Of a stretch of 64,000 nt of DNA, positions 9,516 to 18,968 are shown in pieces. The notes under the pieces were generated by a model. That model made no database searches and was not told the DNA's origin. It worked only from the letters and a program-made list of their open reading frames with translations. A program made the position numbers and the translations under genes. The DNA comes from Pinus tabuliformis (Eukaryota; Streptophyta; Pinopsida; Pinales; Pinaceae): NCBI GenBank assembly GCA_031772625.1, contig CM062813.1, forward strand, positions 698,766,115 to 698,830,114, given 5' to 3'. Position 1 is the stretch's first letter, and the number at the start of each line of letters is the position of its first letter.

Positions 9516-10670
9516 CTATGTCGCCCCACCAGTTGGCGATTGTGGTTGTGATCCATGGTCAAGTGGCTGTTGCATTACAACCTGAGAAATCTGAGGTTGA
9601 CATGCAACAGGTATCGCTTGAACTTGTGACACTGTTACAATAGCCGGTGTGGTTGGGATGTTCGTCATAGGTACACACTGTTGCATAGAATATACAACCC
9701 TTGGTTGTTGAGGTAGCATAGGTACCCAACTACTTGATGCAATTCCAGTATAACCTGAATACTTTTGAGAACTGCTGTATGGATATCCTCCCGGAGGAGG
9801 TAATGAAAGGGCATACTGCCCCCCATACGGTAGCAATCCGGAACTCAGAGGGATTGTTTGTCCTTGAGGACTGGATGGCCCAAATTGACCTCCATGAGGA
9901 TCAATCTGTCGAGTCTCAACGTAAGAGTTGCCGGATATTATTCCGGATGAACAAACTGGAACAGACCACACTGTCGTCATAGTCCCTTGGTGGACTCCTT
10001 CTAGCGGTTGTGAGCTAGTTGGGACAGATGGTATGCCGGCAAACATCGTCGGAGTGATGGCAGGGGCTTCTGCTGTCGCTGTGTCATTTAAAATAGTCCT
10101 AGATGATGACGGTTGTTCAGACATTTTAAGTCTATCCAATAGATTGCCTAGCGATTCTACAGGAACCTCCGCTTGTGGTGGATTAACCTCTGATGAAGGA
10201 AATAGAGTGACCCCGACTCCAAAATGAGTTGGAGTACTTGCTTGCGGATCTTCTGCAATTTCCTCTATCGCAATCAAACCCGGTGGAAGAGGAAGACCGT
10301 CAGGTTCGTAAAATATTTCTGGTGCCGAAGAAGTGGTTGTTTCGACAGCGACAGTTGTTTCAGGAGCAAAACTCTCTGGACCGGTTACAGATGGAACTGG
10401 TTCAGTTATACAAGTATTTGCCCCCAGACTAGGATCAGTATTACTGTCCTTCTGTGGCTGTTGAACTTCTTCTATAGAGGCAGGGTTTCCAGAAATGTTT
10501 GGAGTAACCGGAACCTCAGATGCAGTTGGAACACTTGTTCTAACTTTTATAGGAGATTTTGAACCGGTTAAATGAGTTCGCTTTGTCCGTACTGTTTTCG
10601 ATTCCGGAGACAAAGACAGATGACTCGTAAGCCTCCGCGAACGACGAGGTTTCAATTGACTTTCTTCCAC
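9516..10670 (-). pseudogene. E1 gag N-terminal low-complexity extension
   Basis: An open frame of 384 codons, rich in P, S, T, Q and V, in frame with the rest of gag-pol. It starts with a basic patch (PRRSRRL) that E2 also has (TRQSRRLRGLSP), supporting it as a real coding part of gag. The first codon of the aligned block is GTG, and an in-frame TAA lies four codons upstream. E2 also has GTG at the equivalent place (41237), whereas the related E3 has ATG (31349). The true start may be non-AUG or lost. It terminates at the TAG at 9516-9518. Function is unknown; no recognised domain is seen. Confidence 0.7.
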
Positions 10671-12345
10671 GATTGCGGATTACTCAATCAACCAAAATAT
10701 TAAAAGGGGAAATTTGTGTTTTCGAATTGAATGAATTTTATTAGATGCTTTTTAGACACAACTTGCTTTTTCACTTTTTAAGAGTCAAGAAAAAGCTAAA
10801 GATGACTCTAGTCTCCTTCGATGTTTTAACGAGCCCGAAGTGACAAATGCTCGGATGGAATTTTTTAGTTATAGAGTTTGAAAAAGGCCAAAAGAAACTG
10901 CTCTGGAGATCTAGGCAGAGGGTGTGCCAAACCTTTCGCAAAACCACAGAATACGTTTTACGGTACGGGTGGTCGATCTTCGTGAATGCTGTGTTCACTG
11001 CATTGCGATTAGTAGGGCAGTCGACACGGCTTCCTAAGGATAAAATATATATGCCTATAGGGGTCTCCCAATATATACGCGACGGTACGTGGGAGCACAA
11101 GTCCGTATTAGTGCCACCGACTCTCAGGAGGAATCACCCACCTTCTTTGAGATCGACAGTCACTACGTTTAACGACGCCGGAACACGTCTCTAGCTTAGA
11201 CCTCTATGTGTTTGCATTATGTTTCAAAGCGTTGTTAGGTTCATTCAATATATTTTAAGTTGATCTTTTTAAAGTTTGCCTTTCAAGGTTCACCACAAGA
11301 TGTATGATACAAATTCCAATGCAGTCTAAGATGATAATCAAGCTTTTCAATCTTTCAACTTTGAAAATCTTAACTACTGAGGGAAAAGAAAGACATCATC
11401 TTTTCACACAGATCATAGAGCACACACTAATGCACTTTTTCCTAAATCAACATACAAGCTGTCAAAATGCACATGCACAATGGAGGTATTTCTTTTCTCT
11501 TTCTTAATGTTGGTGTACTACAAAAAGAAAGCTGTTGTATAACTTTGAATTCAATTTCAAGTGAAAGCAAACAAGCTTTGTCCAAAATCAAAAGACACCT
11601 TAAGATTTACTTGTTTCGACACTAGAAATACATAAATTCAAACCATATGACGAAAGCAAAAGCTCAATCAGCTATGAACAACAAACAAACTAACTCTTAA
11701 GATCAAAACGACACTTATCACAGGTCTAGATCTAAGAGGCCACAACAAGACTAGTTCACTTTCTTTATGGGAAACTGCAAATGATATAAGAAATACACAA
11801 AGAACAAATACAGTTTCTTTATACAACCGAGGCGGAATAGTGGCAAGGAAAGTTGGTTTCAGATAGGCACATTGACTGATAACAGGCTGCAAAAACAAGG
11901 ATGAAAACAGGGCAATAAACAACAGGGAACCCCAGTTGCACAAGGCAAAACTGGTTCAGCGCAGGTAGTACACTATCAGTTTGACATTCAGTGCAGGTAG
12001 CCCCTTCGGGACCTGCGATGAAATGCAGACTGCCTTCACAGTGCCTGCAATGAAGAGATAAAATTTCGTTTTTCTCAGTTTCCGGGTTACAGATTGCTAA
12101 AAAATTCACAGTTTTTGGCCAAATCAGAAGCTATCAATCAAGTACACACTAAAGGATGAAAAGCTATCACTAAGATCTATTCAGAGTCCTTGTGGATCAG
12201 CTCTTCAAATCATAAACATGCCCAGAAACTAAGCTAGAGTAGCTGCCCTCTACTTTGTATTTGAAAGATCCAGATGCAGTTCGATTCGGTACAGTCTGTG
12301 TTTAGGAAATGAATAGCAAAAACACAAACAACCAACAAGATACGA
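10671..12345 (-). other. E1 5' leader (untranslated)
   Basis: About 1.7 kb between the primer site and gag. It is homologous to the E3 leader (about 29600-31348, opposite orientation): both share a block with TTCCTAAGGATAAA and ATATATAGG-type text near 11040, and CACGTCTCTAGCTTAGAC near 11190 corresponds to E3 30800-30820. The open frames inside (for example 10771-11100 and 11668-12109) have no homology and do not align between elements, so they are treated as chance. Confidence 0.7.
11955..12034. promoter_or_regulatory. E1 lineage motif cluster in the leader
   Basis: TTCAGCGCAGGTAG at 11955-11968 and TTTGACATTCAGTGCAGGT at 11979-11997 are followed by an inverted ACCTGCG at 12011-12017. They match the LTR cluster at 13163-13257 and the site upstream of PMD at 1881-1905. 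Function is inferred from recurrence only. Confidence 0.45.
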
Positions 12346-12363
12346 TCCCCAGTGGAGTCGCCA
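12346..12363 (-). promoter_or_regulatory. E1 primer-binding site, tRNA-Arg type
   Basis: On the minus strand it reads TGGCGACTCCACTGGGGA and continues TCG, complementary to the 3' end of a plant tRNA-Arg as I recall it. It lies three bases inside the LTR end, as in E3. This fixes the element's direction and the LTR boundary. Confidence 0.9.
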
Positions 12364-12920
12364 ATTTGTTGTTGGGAAAAGTATCCAATACGGAATTACC
12401 CTATCCCACTCTAAGGGTGATAGTACCTCAGCAACAATCAAAGCAAAGCTATCTAAGATTACTTCTTTATGAGATGTAAAAGAGGGGAGAAAGAGATCCA
12501 CTAACCGATGTCTTCCGCTAATGATTGATCCAATCTTCTCTCCTTGCTGCTTGCTCCCAGCTCCTTGCTCTTGCACTGGCCCAGCTACACCAAGATCCTG
12601 CAAAATGGCAAGAGAGGGAAACTACAAGAAGCATGCATTCATAATTGATTCAAGGATTAGAATAAATCAAATACACAAGTATAACAATACATCATTGAGA
12701 CACATGCATATAGAAGAACCTCAAATGCTTTATTAATGGAAGAAGTAAAGTTCAGGAAGTGATACAACCATAAGAGGCCCAATCCAGCATCACCTCCCAG
12801 CAGAAAGAAATCTCCTCTTCACCTCCTTCAAAGAAAATCACCCAATAGTTCTAAACTCAAACCAACAACACTTCCTTACATTCACAAGATTCCAGCCCCC
12901 TTAGACCTCATGAGAGAGCT

Positions 12921-12930
12921 CTATATATAG
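12921..12930 (-). promoter_or_regulatory. TATA box of the E1 LTR
   Basis: CTATATATAG lies about 500 bp into the LTR in element orientation and about 190 bp upstream of the AATAAA at 12729-12734. This is the expected spacing for a retrotransposon promoter and poly(A) site. Confidence 0.6.
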
Positions 12931-13162
12931 GAGTTTTGGAGAAAGGATGAGTCAGCTTGAAGCTGGCATGAAGCTGACTAGTGTCCTCTCCCACTTTAGT
13001 TATTCTTCAGTTCTTGAGTCCACTTGGAGGTTCTTGCTTCCACTTGGAGATCTAGACCCTCTTACTCATCACCAGTTGAATTCCATGATCCAAGTGTCAT
13101 TTTGGAAGCTTCCTGGGCATTGACACTTTGAGGAATGAATGTGCCACATGTCCCAACTCGCC

Positions 13163-13257
13163 CAGCGCAGGTAGCCTTCTTTGCAGTTGACATTCAGCAC
13201 AGGTAGACAGTGGAGCAGTTGACATTCAGCGCAGATGCTCAGTGGAGCAGTTGACAT
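13163..13257. repeat. E1 LTR tandem motif cluster (about 3.3 units of 32 bp)
   Basis: Units of the form CAGCGCAGGTAG plus a spacer plus CAGTTGACATT begin at about 13163, 13195 and 13228, with a final CAGTTGACAT at 13248. It is the same motif as in the E1 leader and upstream of the PMD gene. It lies in U3, upstream of the TATA box in element orientation. Confidence 0.65.
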
Positions 13258-13441
13258 GATCCAGAATTGCCTTGTTTTTGAGTGTTTTCAGGTGGAGAAC
13301 TGCTATTTAGTGTTGTGGTTTGCTGACCTTGTTCCTCTAGGGGTAGGAACAACATGTTTAGGGACTTTGGATCCCTTAGATTATGGACATTTCATGCTTC
13401 ATGCTGTAAGGCACAAAAATGTCTATAACACTTCTAATTGG

Positions 13442-13570
13442 ACTTGTTTTGATAACATTATTGTTTCTATGTATTTTTTGAGTTGATTCAAGGAGAAACG
13501 TGGTCTCTTGTTTACATTGATAGGATTTGTACTAAGTTCCATAGTATCTTGACTATGCTGATGTTTTTAA
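13442..13570. repeat. Diverged 155-bp tandem duplication, left unit
   Basis: This stretch between E1 and E4 matches 26815-26955 on the far side of E4 at roughly two thirds identity by eye (for example GAGTTGAT, then ATTTGT, then TTCTATG or TTCCATAG). With E4 removed the two units would lie head to tail about 155 bp apart. No gene is seen in 13431-13580. Confidence 0.55.
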
Positions 13571-13580
13571 AGCTAGAATT

Positions 13581-13585
13581 TAATG
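13581..13585. other. Target-site duplication of E4, left copy (TAATG)
   Basis: TAATG directly precedes the LTR start TGTTGACATT and is repeated at 26805-26809 directly after the interrupted 3' LTR. Confidence 0.85.
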
Positions 13586-13784
13586 TGTTGACATTGATGT
13601 CAACAAGGTCATGTTGCTACTTGTTATTTGTCTCATGTCAACGTGATAATATTAGTTCTCCTCGTGATGTGTGATGAGTATTTGGCTTGGTGGTCCTATT
13701 GGTTGACATTGATGTCAACATGGATTTGGAGGTTGAGTACAGATGGATGCAAGGCATGTTATGATTAGCTTGTCATATGATGTT

Positions 13785-13995
13785 GCTGCTACAAGTGGTT
13801 GGAGTGCTACTACTGGTCTTGCATATGCTTCTACATGTGTTGGAAGCATTGTATATGTTGCTACATATGTTAGAGGTGCTTCTACCAGTGTTGGAGGTAG
13901 TTGGATGGCATGATGACGTTGCTATAGGAGTTGGAGATGCTGCTACAAGAGTTAGAGATGTTTCTATAGGTGCTGGAGGTGTTTATATAGGTTGT
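13785..13995. repeat. Degenerate 24-27 bp tandem repeats inside the E4 LTR
   Basis: Repeated variants of GCTACAAGTGTTGGAGATG (also TGCTTCTACATGTGTTGG, GTTGCTATAGGAGTTGG). The stretch is present but more decayed in the other LTR at about 19165-19370. It creates a hydrophobic-looking ORF on the plus strand that is not a gene. Confidence 0.5.
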
Positions 13996-14601
13996 CATTG
14001 TTGCTTGAGGAGCTAGATGTGTTGGTCTTAGTGATGAGGTTGGTAGACTAGGGACTTCTTGTCACTGACTTTTTACAAGAGTCCTTGGCCTATGTCATCA
14101 TTTGCAGACTTGTCACAAAGGCTTGGAGGTGTCTTTTGGAGCTGATGAAGGTGTTCTTGAAGTTTGACAGATCTTTGAGTGGACTTGGTAGTGTTTTTCC
14201 TTCATCCTCTACCTAGTCGCATGGATGGTGAGTCACTGGAGAGACTTAAAATTTACAGTTGCTGGTGGGAAGGCCTATGGGAGTGACTAAGGAGCTCCAA
14301 CCAAGTTTGTGTAGTGTTGTGCATGTGATCGAGCCTTTTCCACGTGTTTTTCTCTGCATTCCTCACATAACTTAGCTAAATTTGGTATTATAGCGACATT
14401 CTTGATCAGAATTTTTGACATATGGTCAGAAAAGTTAGTGGGGCCTCTAGAAGCTAATCAAAGTTGAAAATATAAAAAGGCAAGTGGAGTTAGTGGCTTG
14501 ATCATGTCAATGAGCGGAATCCATATCATATCAAGAATATGCATAGAGTTTGTGGAGCTTAGTTGATCTTGGTAATTATTGAGTTGAGCACCTCAGTTCA
14601 T

Positions 14602-14610
14602 CTATATATT
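14602..14610 (+). promoter_or_regulatory. TATA-like box of the E4 LTR
   Basis: CTATATATT is conserved between the two LTRs, about 1 kb into the LTR. Confidence 0.35.
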
Positions 14611-15472
14611 GGAGATAACTCAATGATAGTTTGGTTGATTTCTTGATGTGTTGAGTGAGTGTGAGAGTGGAGAAGAGTGTGCAAGATCTGTGAGTTGTCT
14701 TGCAAAATTTATAAAGCAGTTTGCAGAATTGCTATAGATATAAGAATATGTTTAATCCATCATCTCTGTGTAGTGACTAAGAAGGTGAAGCGTGGATTGG
14801 TAGAAGTGTGTGGAGAGATTGTGTTGCAGTTTGTGGTGTATTTTGAGATTTTTTTTTTCATTGTGTGCTTTGATGATATATTACTGCATTTCTCATGTTG
14901 AGTAGTTCTCGGTTCTAGTCTAAAACATTTTGAAATGAGAACCACATAGAGGAGTGGAGTTGGAGGACTCCGACGAAATCAATTTAAGTGAGGAGTTTTA
15001 CCAATCCAATGGTGGTTGGATAGTTCAGAAGAAAGTGGGCGAGGATTGTTGGTCATGGTGGCTTCCAATATATAGGAGTCTGTAGAGTCGATTAATAATT
15101 CAAGAGTAACCTGGCAAGGATCGTTGATCGTGGTGGCCTTCAGCAGATGGTAGTCCATAGATCCGCATGAGAAAGAGTCTCCATTTTATAATAGCCATTT
15201 GTATCTCTATGTAAATAATTGTTTGACATAATAGAATATTTGAGTAGCGGGTGGTTTTTTCCCCTGGAGAGGGTTTTCCACCAGAAATATCTGTGTCTAT
15301 TGTGTTGATTTCTTTCATGGTTTTACTTGTGTTTGATGCTCTAACATTTTCTTATGTACTTCAGTTTCTGCATGGTTTAAAAAAATAATAATTTGGAGAC
15401 AAAGTTTATAAGTGCCTTCACTACTGATTCACCCCTCCCCCAACTCTCAGTAGTGATTTAGCTTCCAACAAT

Positions 15473-15484
15473 TGGTATCAGAGT
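15473..15484 (+). promoter_or_regulatory. E4 primer-binding site, tRNA-iMet type
   Basis: TGGTATCAGAGT starts two bases after the LTR end. This is the standard primer site of plant Ty1/copia elements, complementary to the initiator tRNA-Met 3' end. Confidence 0.88.
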
Positions 15485-15567
15485 GGGTTTCTTAGTTACA
15501 ACTTGATCACTGGAGAGTGGATCTTGGAGATTTTGGCATAAATTTACATTTTTCTTTTATTTTTAGG

Positions 15568-16415
15568 ATGAGTTCGCCAAGGAAATCAGTTCTTATTTCC
15601 GCAAAATTTAAGGTATGGAAAGAAAGTGTGAAAAATAAATTATTGCCTTGTGGCTCTAACATTTGGAGATTGATTTGTGAAGGATATGATGGATATTTTC
15701 ATTCATCTAAAGTATGGAAGAAAAATGATCAAGCAAGGCAAAATATTTTCAAAAATCTCCATAATGCAGCTTTAGAGAAAATTGGAGATTTGAAATATGC
15801 TAAAGAAGTTTGGGATATATTGCATATGTTATATGGAGCCATCAACACCAACAATGATGAAGAGGTTGCAAAAACAAGAAGAAATATCTGAATGACCCAA
15901 ATGTGAAAAGGAATAATAAATATGAAGGTATAAGTCGTAATGGAATACTTTTGAGTTATATTTCTGATAGCGGTAGTGACAATGATTAAGATTTAGTTAG
16001 TGAAAGAGATGATGATCACAATTATATGCTCCTTAAAGCTGAATATGAATCTGCCATGATTGTTATTAAAGATTTTTCTAGTGAAATTGGTAGACTAACA
16101 AATGTATGCAAGGAGCATGAGAAGAAATTGCAGGGTTGTGATCAAAAGGAGAAAAATCTCAAGGAAGAAATCACTACCTTGAGAACACAGCTGGCAGAAT
16201 CGAAAAGATTAGAAGAAGTCAATTGTAGCAAGAAAAAATATAGGAAGGATTATGTTGAAGCACTTGAAGGTGTGATTAAAAAATTGAGAAAGGAGCTTGA
16301 GGAAAAGAACCAACAGTTGGAAAAAGTGAAGAGCACCATAACAGTGAGAAAATCTGGCAGTAATTTTCAAAAGGGTGAGACAAGTTTGCATGCAGGAAAG
16401 AATAACAAAGCATAA
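15568..16415 (+). pseudogene. E4 gag, N-terminal and coiled-coil part
   Basis: The start at 15568 (MSSPRKSV) is chosen because it begins the copia-gag-like text, and the few codons open upstream look like leader. The first segment to 15891 has the copia gag pattern (FKVWKESVKNKLL, then VWKKNDQARQNIFKNL, then YAKEVWDILHMLYG). After a frameshift and stops, a second segment (16026-16415, another frame) is strongly charged and heptad-like (GRLTNVCKEHEKKLQG, then LRKELEEKNQQLEK), a likely coiled coil. Gag would build the particle. At least one frameshift and several stops make it non-functional. Confidence 0.75.
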
Positions 16416-16584
16416 CCAAAGAAGCCTGCAACAAAGAATGTGACCAAAAATAGCAGCAAGAAATGAGAAAGAAAGAAGATCCTTTAGAAACAACAAAAAA
16501 AAGAACCAAGGAAACCATTCACTCCTAGGATTGATGGTGGCAGATTTCAGAGGAGAAATCAAAATTCCTTTGCCCCCTTGATGG

Positions 16585-17399
16585 ATGAGATCGAGTGCTT
16601 CAATTGTCACAATTTTGGTCATGTGGCAGTTGATTGTAGAAGGAGAATACACACATCCATGCAACAATATGGTAAGCCAAAAAGAGATTCTACGTCCAGG
16701 TATACAAGTTATTTCAATGGTCATTAATTTTATTGTAACATGTTTGGGCACAAAGCCATTGATTGCAGATCTAACGTGAGAAGATATAGTTCAAGTTTGA
16801 GCAGAAAAAGATAAGATCCTTTGGCTACATATCTTGGTCACATAGAGTGTTATTTGTGCCATAATTTTGGGCACATTTCTAAGGAATGTAAGATGCCTAG
16901 ACCACTAAGGCCATTTGTTCAAAAGAAACAATAAAGGGAGAATATGCAACCAAGGAACACATGGAAGAAGGAGCAACATTTAGGAAGATGTGACATTGCA
17001 CTTTTTTCTCATGATGAGGTTAGCATGTGGCATATAGATAGCGGATGTTCACACCATACGTCAGGATATAGGAGAAAATTTCATTTTCTCAATAAAACCA
17101 AGAGTGGCTGTGTTGTGTTTGAAGGTAGCGAAACAACTACAACATTGAGAAGTGGCAAAGCCAATCTTGGTGAGAAGAGGAAAAACGTAGGAAATGTTTG
17201 GCTCATTGAATGCCTAAAGCATAATATATTGAGTGTGAGCCAAATGGTTGAGGGGGGTAAGGAAGTGATTTTCAATTCCAAAGGTTGCATCATCCAAAAA
17301 CAAGGATTAAAGAGAGTGATTGCAAGAGAAGTCAAGACCCCCGATAATGTGTATGTGTTGAAGGGAAGAGTGAAGAGTAAGAAGACATCAGAGGGATGA
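16585..17399 (+). pseudogene. E4 gag zinc knuckles and aspartic protease remnant
   Basis: Zinc knuckles are readable: CFNCHNFGHVAVDC at about 16600, a partly decayed second one near 16735, and CYLCHNFGHISKEC at about 16853. The protease follows at about 17030 with MWHIDSGCSHHTSG (catalytic D-S-G) and HNILSVSQMVEGG, typical of copia proteases. Several frameshifts separate the parts; 16944-17399 is a clean frame ending in TGA. After 17399 no integrase core is found, so pol is deleted rather than merely mutated. Confidence 0.75.
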
Positions 17400-18968
17400 T
17401 ATTTTTTCATCATATTTAGAGTAGATGATATCAGTCCCTACTTTAGTTCATTCTTGCATATTAGATCTACTTGACTGCAACAATATGGATGAGACTAGCA
17501 TGGTCTCACGGGGAGCATTGGCAGCTTGAGGAGTACCAACACCAATGAGATTTTGATCCAGTTCAGCCATGCATATTCGGGTCCATAGGATCAACATGCT
17601 CATGAGGTATATCATGCTCATGGGGAGCTATGTTTTTCAAGGCTTGTTCTTCATGTTTATTTCTTTTCACTCATTATTTTTGTAACTGACATATTTACTA
17701 TATATGAGTGGGAAAGACACGTGTATCAACCTTGTTGCACCATTGTTTGACTATTTTATGTGCTGCTCATGATTATAGTTAAAAGTCGGTGAACCTCATG
17801 ATGATGAAGATATGTATTTGTAGTTTCCTATGACATATTTGCATGTTGCTACTAGTAGATGATTTTGTTGCTAATGCTTATGTGGATCATGGTGGTTGTT
17901 AGTGGTTATCATGATGTTATTGTAGGATCTTCATTGTTGGGATGGTGATGGCAAAAGTGTTGAGTGGCCATGCACCAACATATGGTTTGGATAATGCTCC
18001 TATTGTTGTTGCTACACATTGAGATCTTATGTCATGTCTCATATAGGCCTTATGTTTTTGATGCACATGCCATGTATTGCATTTTTATTGTTACTGCTAT
18101 ATGGAGTATATATCATTGCTCATTGATGCCATGTACTCACGTTATTTCATGTTTTGGACATGTATAGAAGAGAGCACACTTATGTGCATATGTAAAAGTG
18201 ATGCACTATCATTGTGTCATCTTTTGGGTGTATTGCTCATGGAGAGACCAATGGTGTCGATTATGTGTTGTTATTATCTCTGTATGGGTCAATGGGTGTC
18301 TAAGTCATGTTCTATTTTGTATATATTTGATGTAGCCTAACTATATTGGGTGCATGCTATAAAATTGAGTCCATGGAAGTCTTGGTTGATGATAAGTGTA
18401 GAGGAGTCATTTGTCAATGCTGTGTACTTGTCATAGCCATGTACTTTCTCCATGAAGCATTGTATTGTACTGCAATTCATTGTATATATTGTCCTAAGTT
18501 AGTTTGAGTCATGGTTCATGAGGAGTAGTCTCTTGCACTTGGAAAGGAGGCTTATTGTAGTAAAGAATATGTGTTGTTTCAACAATAGAGAGAGTGTGAT
18601 TGCAACTCCATTACATGCTTAGGGGGAGCATGTTCAGTTTTTAGAGATTGCATGGTATTGGCTAGAGGCGTTGGTAGTAGAGTTCCTTGTTTCACATGTT
18701 TATCTTGCAAGAGATACTTCTTTGGGTTACATCAACATCATGTTGAGTATGATAGAGGAAGCAATTATCTCATCCGACACATTATTGGCATTGAGTGTTG
18801 GTATGGCTCTTTTCCATTGGTGTCAAAGGGGGGGATAATTTAGATGGATAAAGATCAACTTCTGAGTTGATACTTCAGTATTGGATTGAGTTGAAGATTA
18901 GCCTAAGATGTTGGAGATTGGGTTGAGGTTGAAATCAATGCCAAAGGGGTGTATTTTTTGCATTGTAG
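17400..18968 (+). other. E4 3' internal region without recognisable genes
   Basis: It should hold integrase, RT and RNase H in an autonomous copia, but no such motif is visible in any frame. A purine-rich AAAGGGGGGGATAA at 18826-18839 and a shorter CCAAAGGGG just before the LTR (about 18942) are candidate polypurine tracts. The small ORFs (17964-18340, 18652-18843) have no recognised content. Confidence 0.6.

Larger units (their letters stand above)
1..13430 (-). mobile_element. E1: Ty3/gypsy Tat-lineage LTR retrotransposon (3' end outside window)
   Basis: On the minus strand, from right to left, the element has a 5' LTR (12367-13430), tRNA-Arg type primer site, leader, gag, protease, RT/RNase H, integrase, a second RNase H and a 3' UTR. 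A PMD gene lies on the opposite strand between the second RNase H and the 3' UTR. The 3' LTR is left of base 1: alignment with the related element E3 places base 1 near E3 position 34850, about 0.5 kb short of the LTR. From 10670 down to 3984 everything is in one reading frame broken by only four nonsense codons, so the copy is inactive but structurally almost complete. The expected target duplication would be CTTCT at 13431-13435; its partner cannot be seen. Confidence 0.93.
12367..13430 (-). repeat. E1 5' LTR (1064 bp)
   Basis: In element orientation it starts TGTTATAGACAT (ending at 13430) and ends CCCAACAACA (at 12367), with TG/CA ends and the primer site 3 bp beyond. The first 200 bp are recognisably homologous to the E3 LTRs. 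A TATA box CTATATATAG is at 12921-12930 and an AATAAA poly(A) signal at 12729-12734, giving a plausible U3-R-U5 layout. No second copy is in the window. Confidence 0.9.
13586..15470 (+). repeat. E4 5' LTR (1885 bp)
   Basis: Starts TGTTGACATTGATGTCAACA, a 9-bp inverted repeat around 2 bases, and ends TTCCAACA. The palindrome recurs at about 13702-13721. A TATA-like CTATATATT at 14602-14610 is conserved in the second LTR near 19985. The ORFs in it are not homologous to anything recognised and differ in the second LTR. Confidence 0.9.

Noticed and set aside
13777-14016. Leucine/valine-rich ORF in the E4 LTR as a membrane protein
   Set aside because: It arises from degenerate 24-27 bp repeats and is not preserved in the other LTR.
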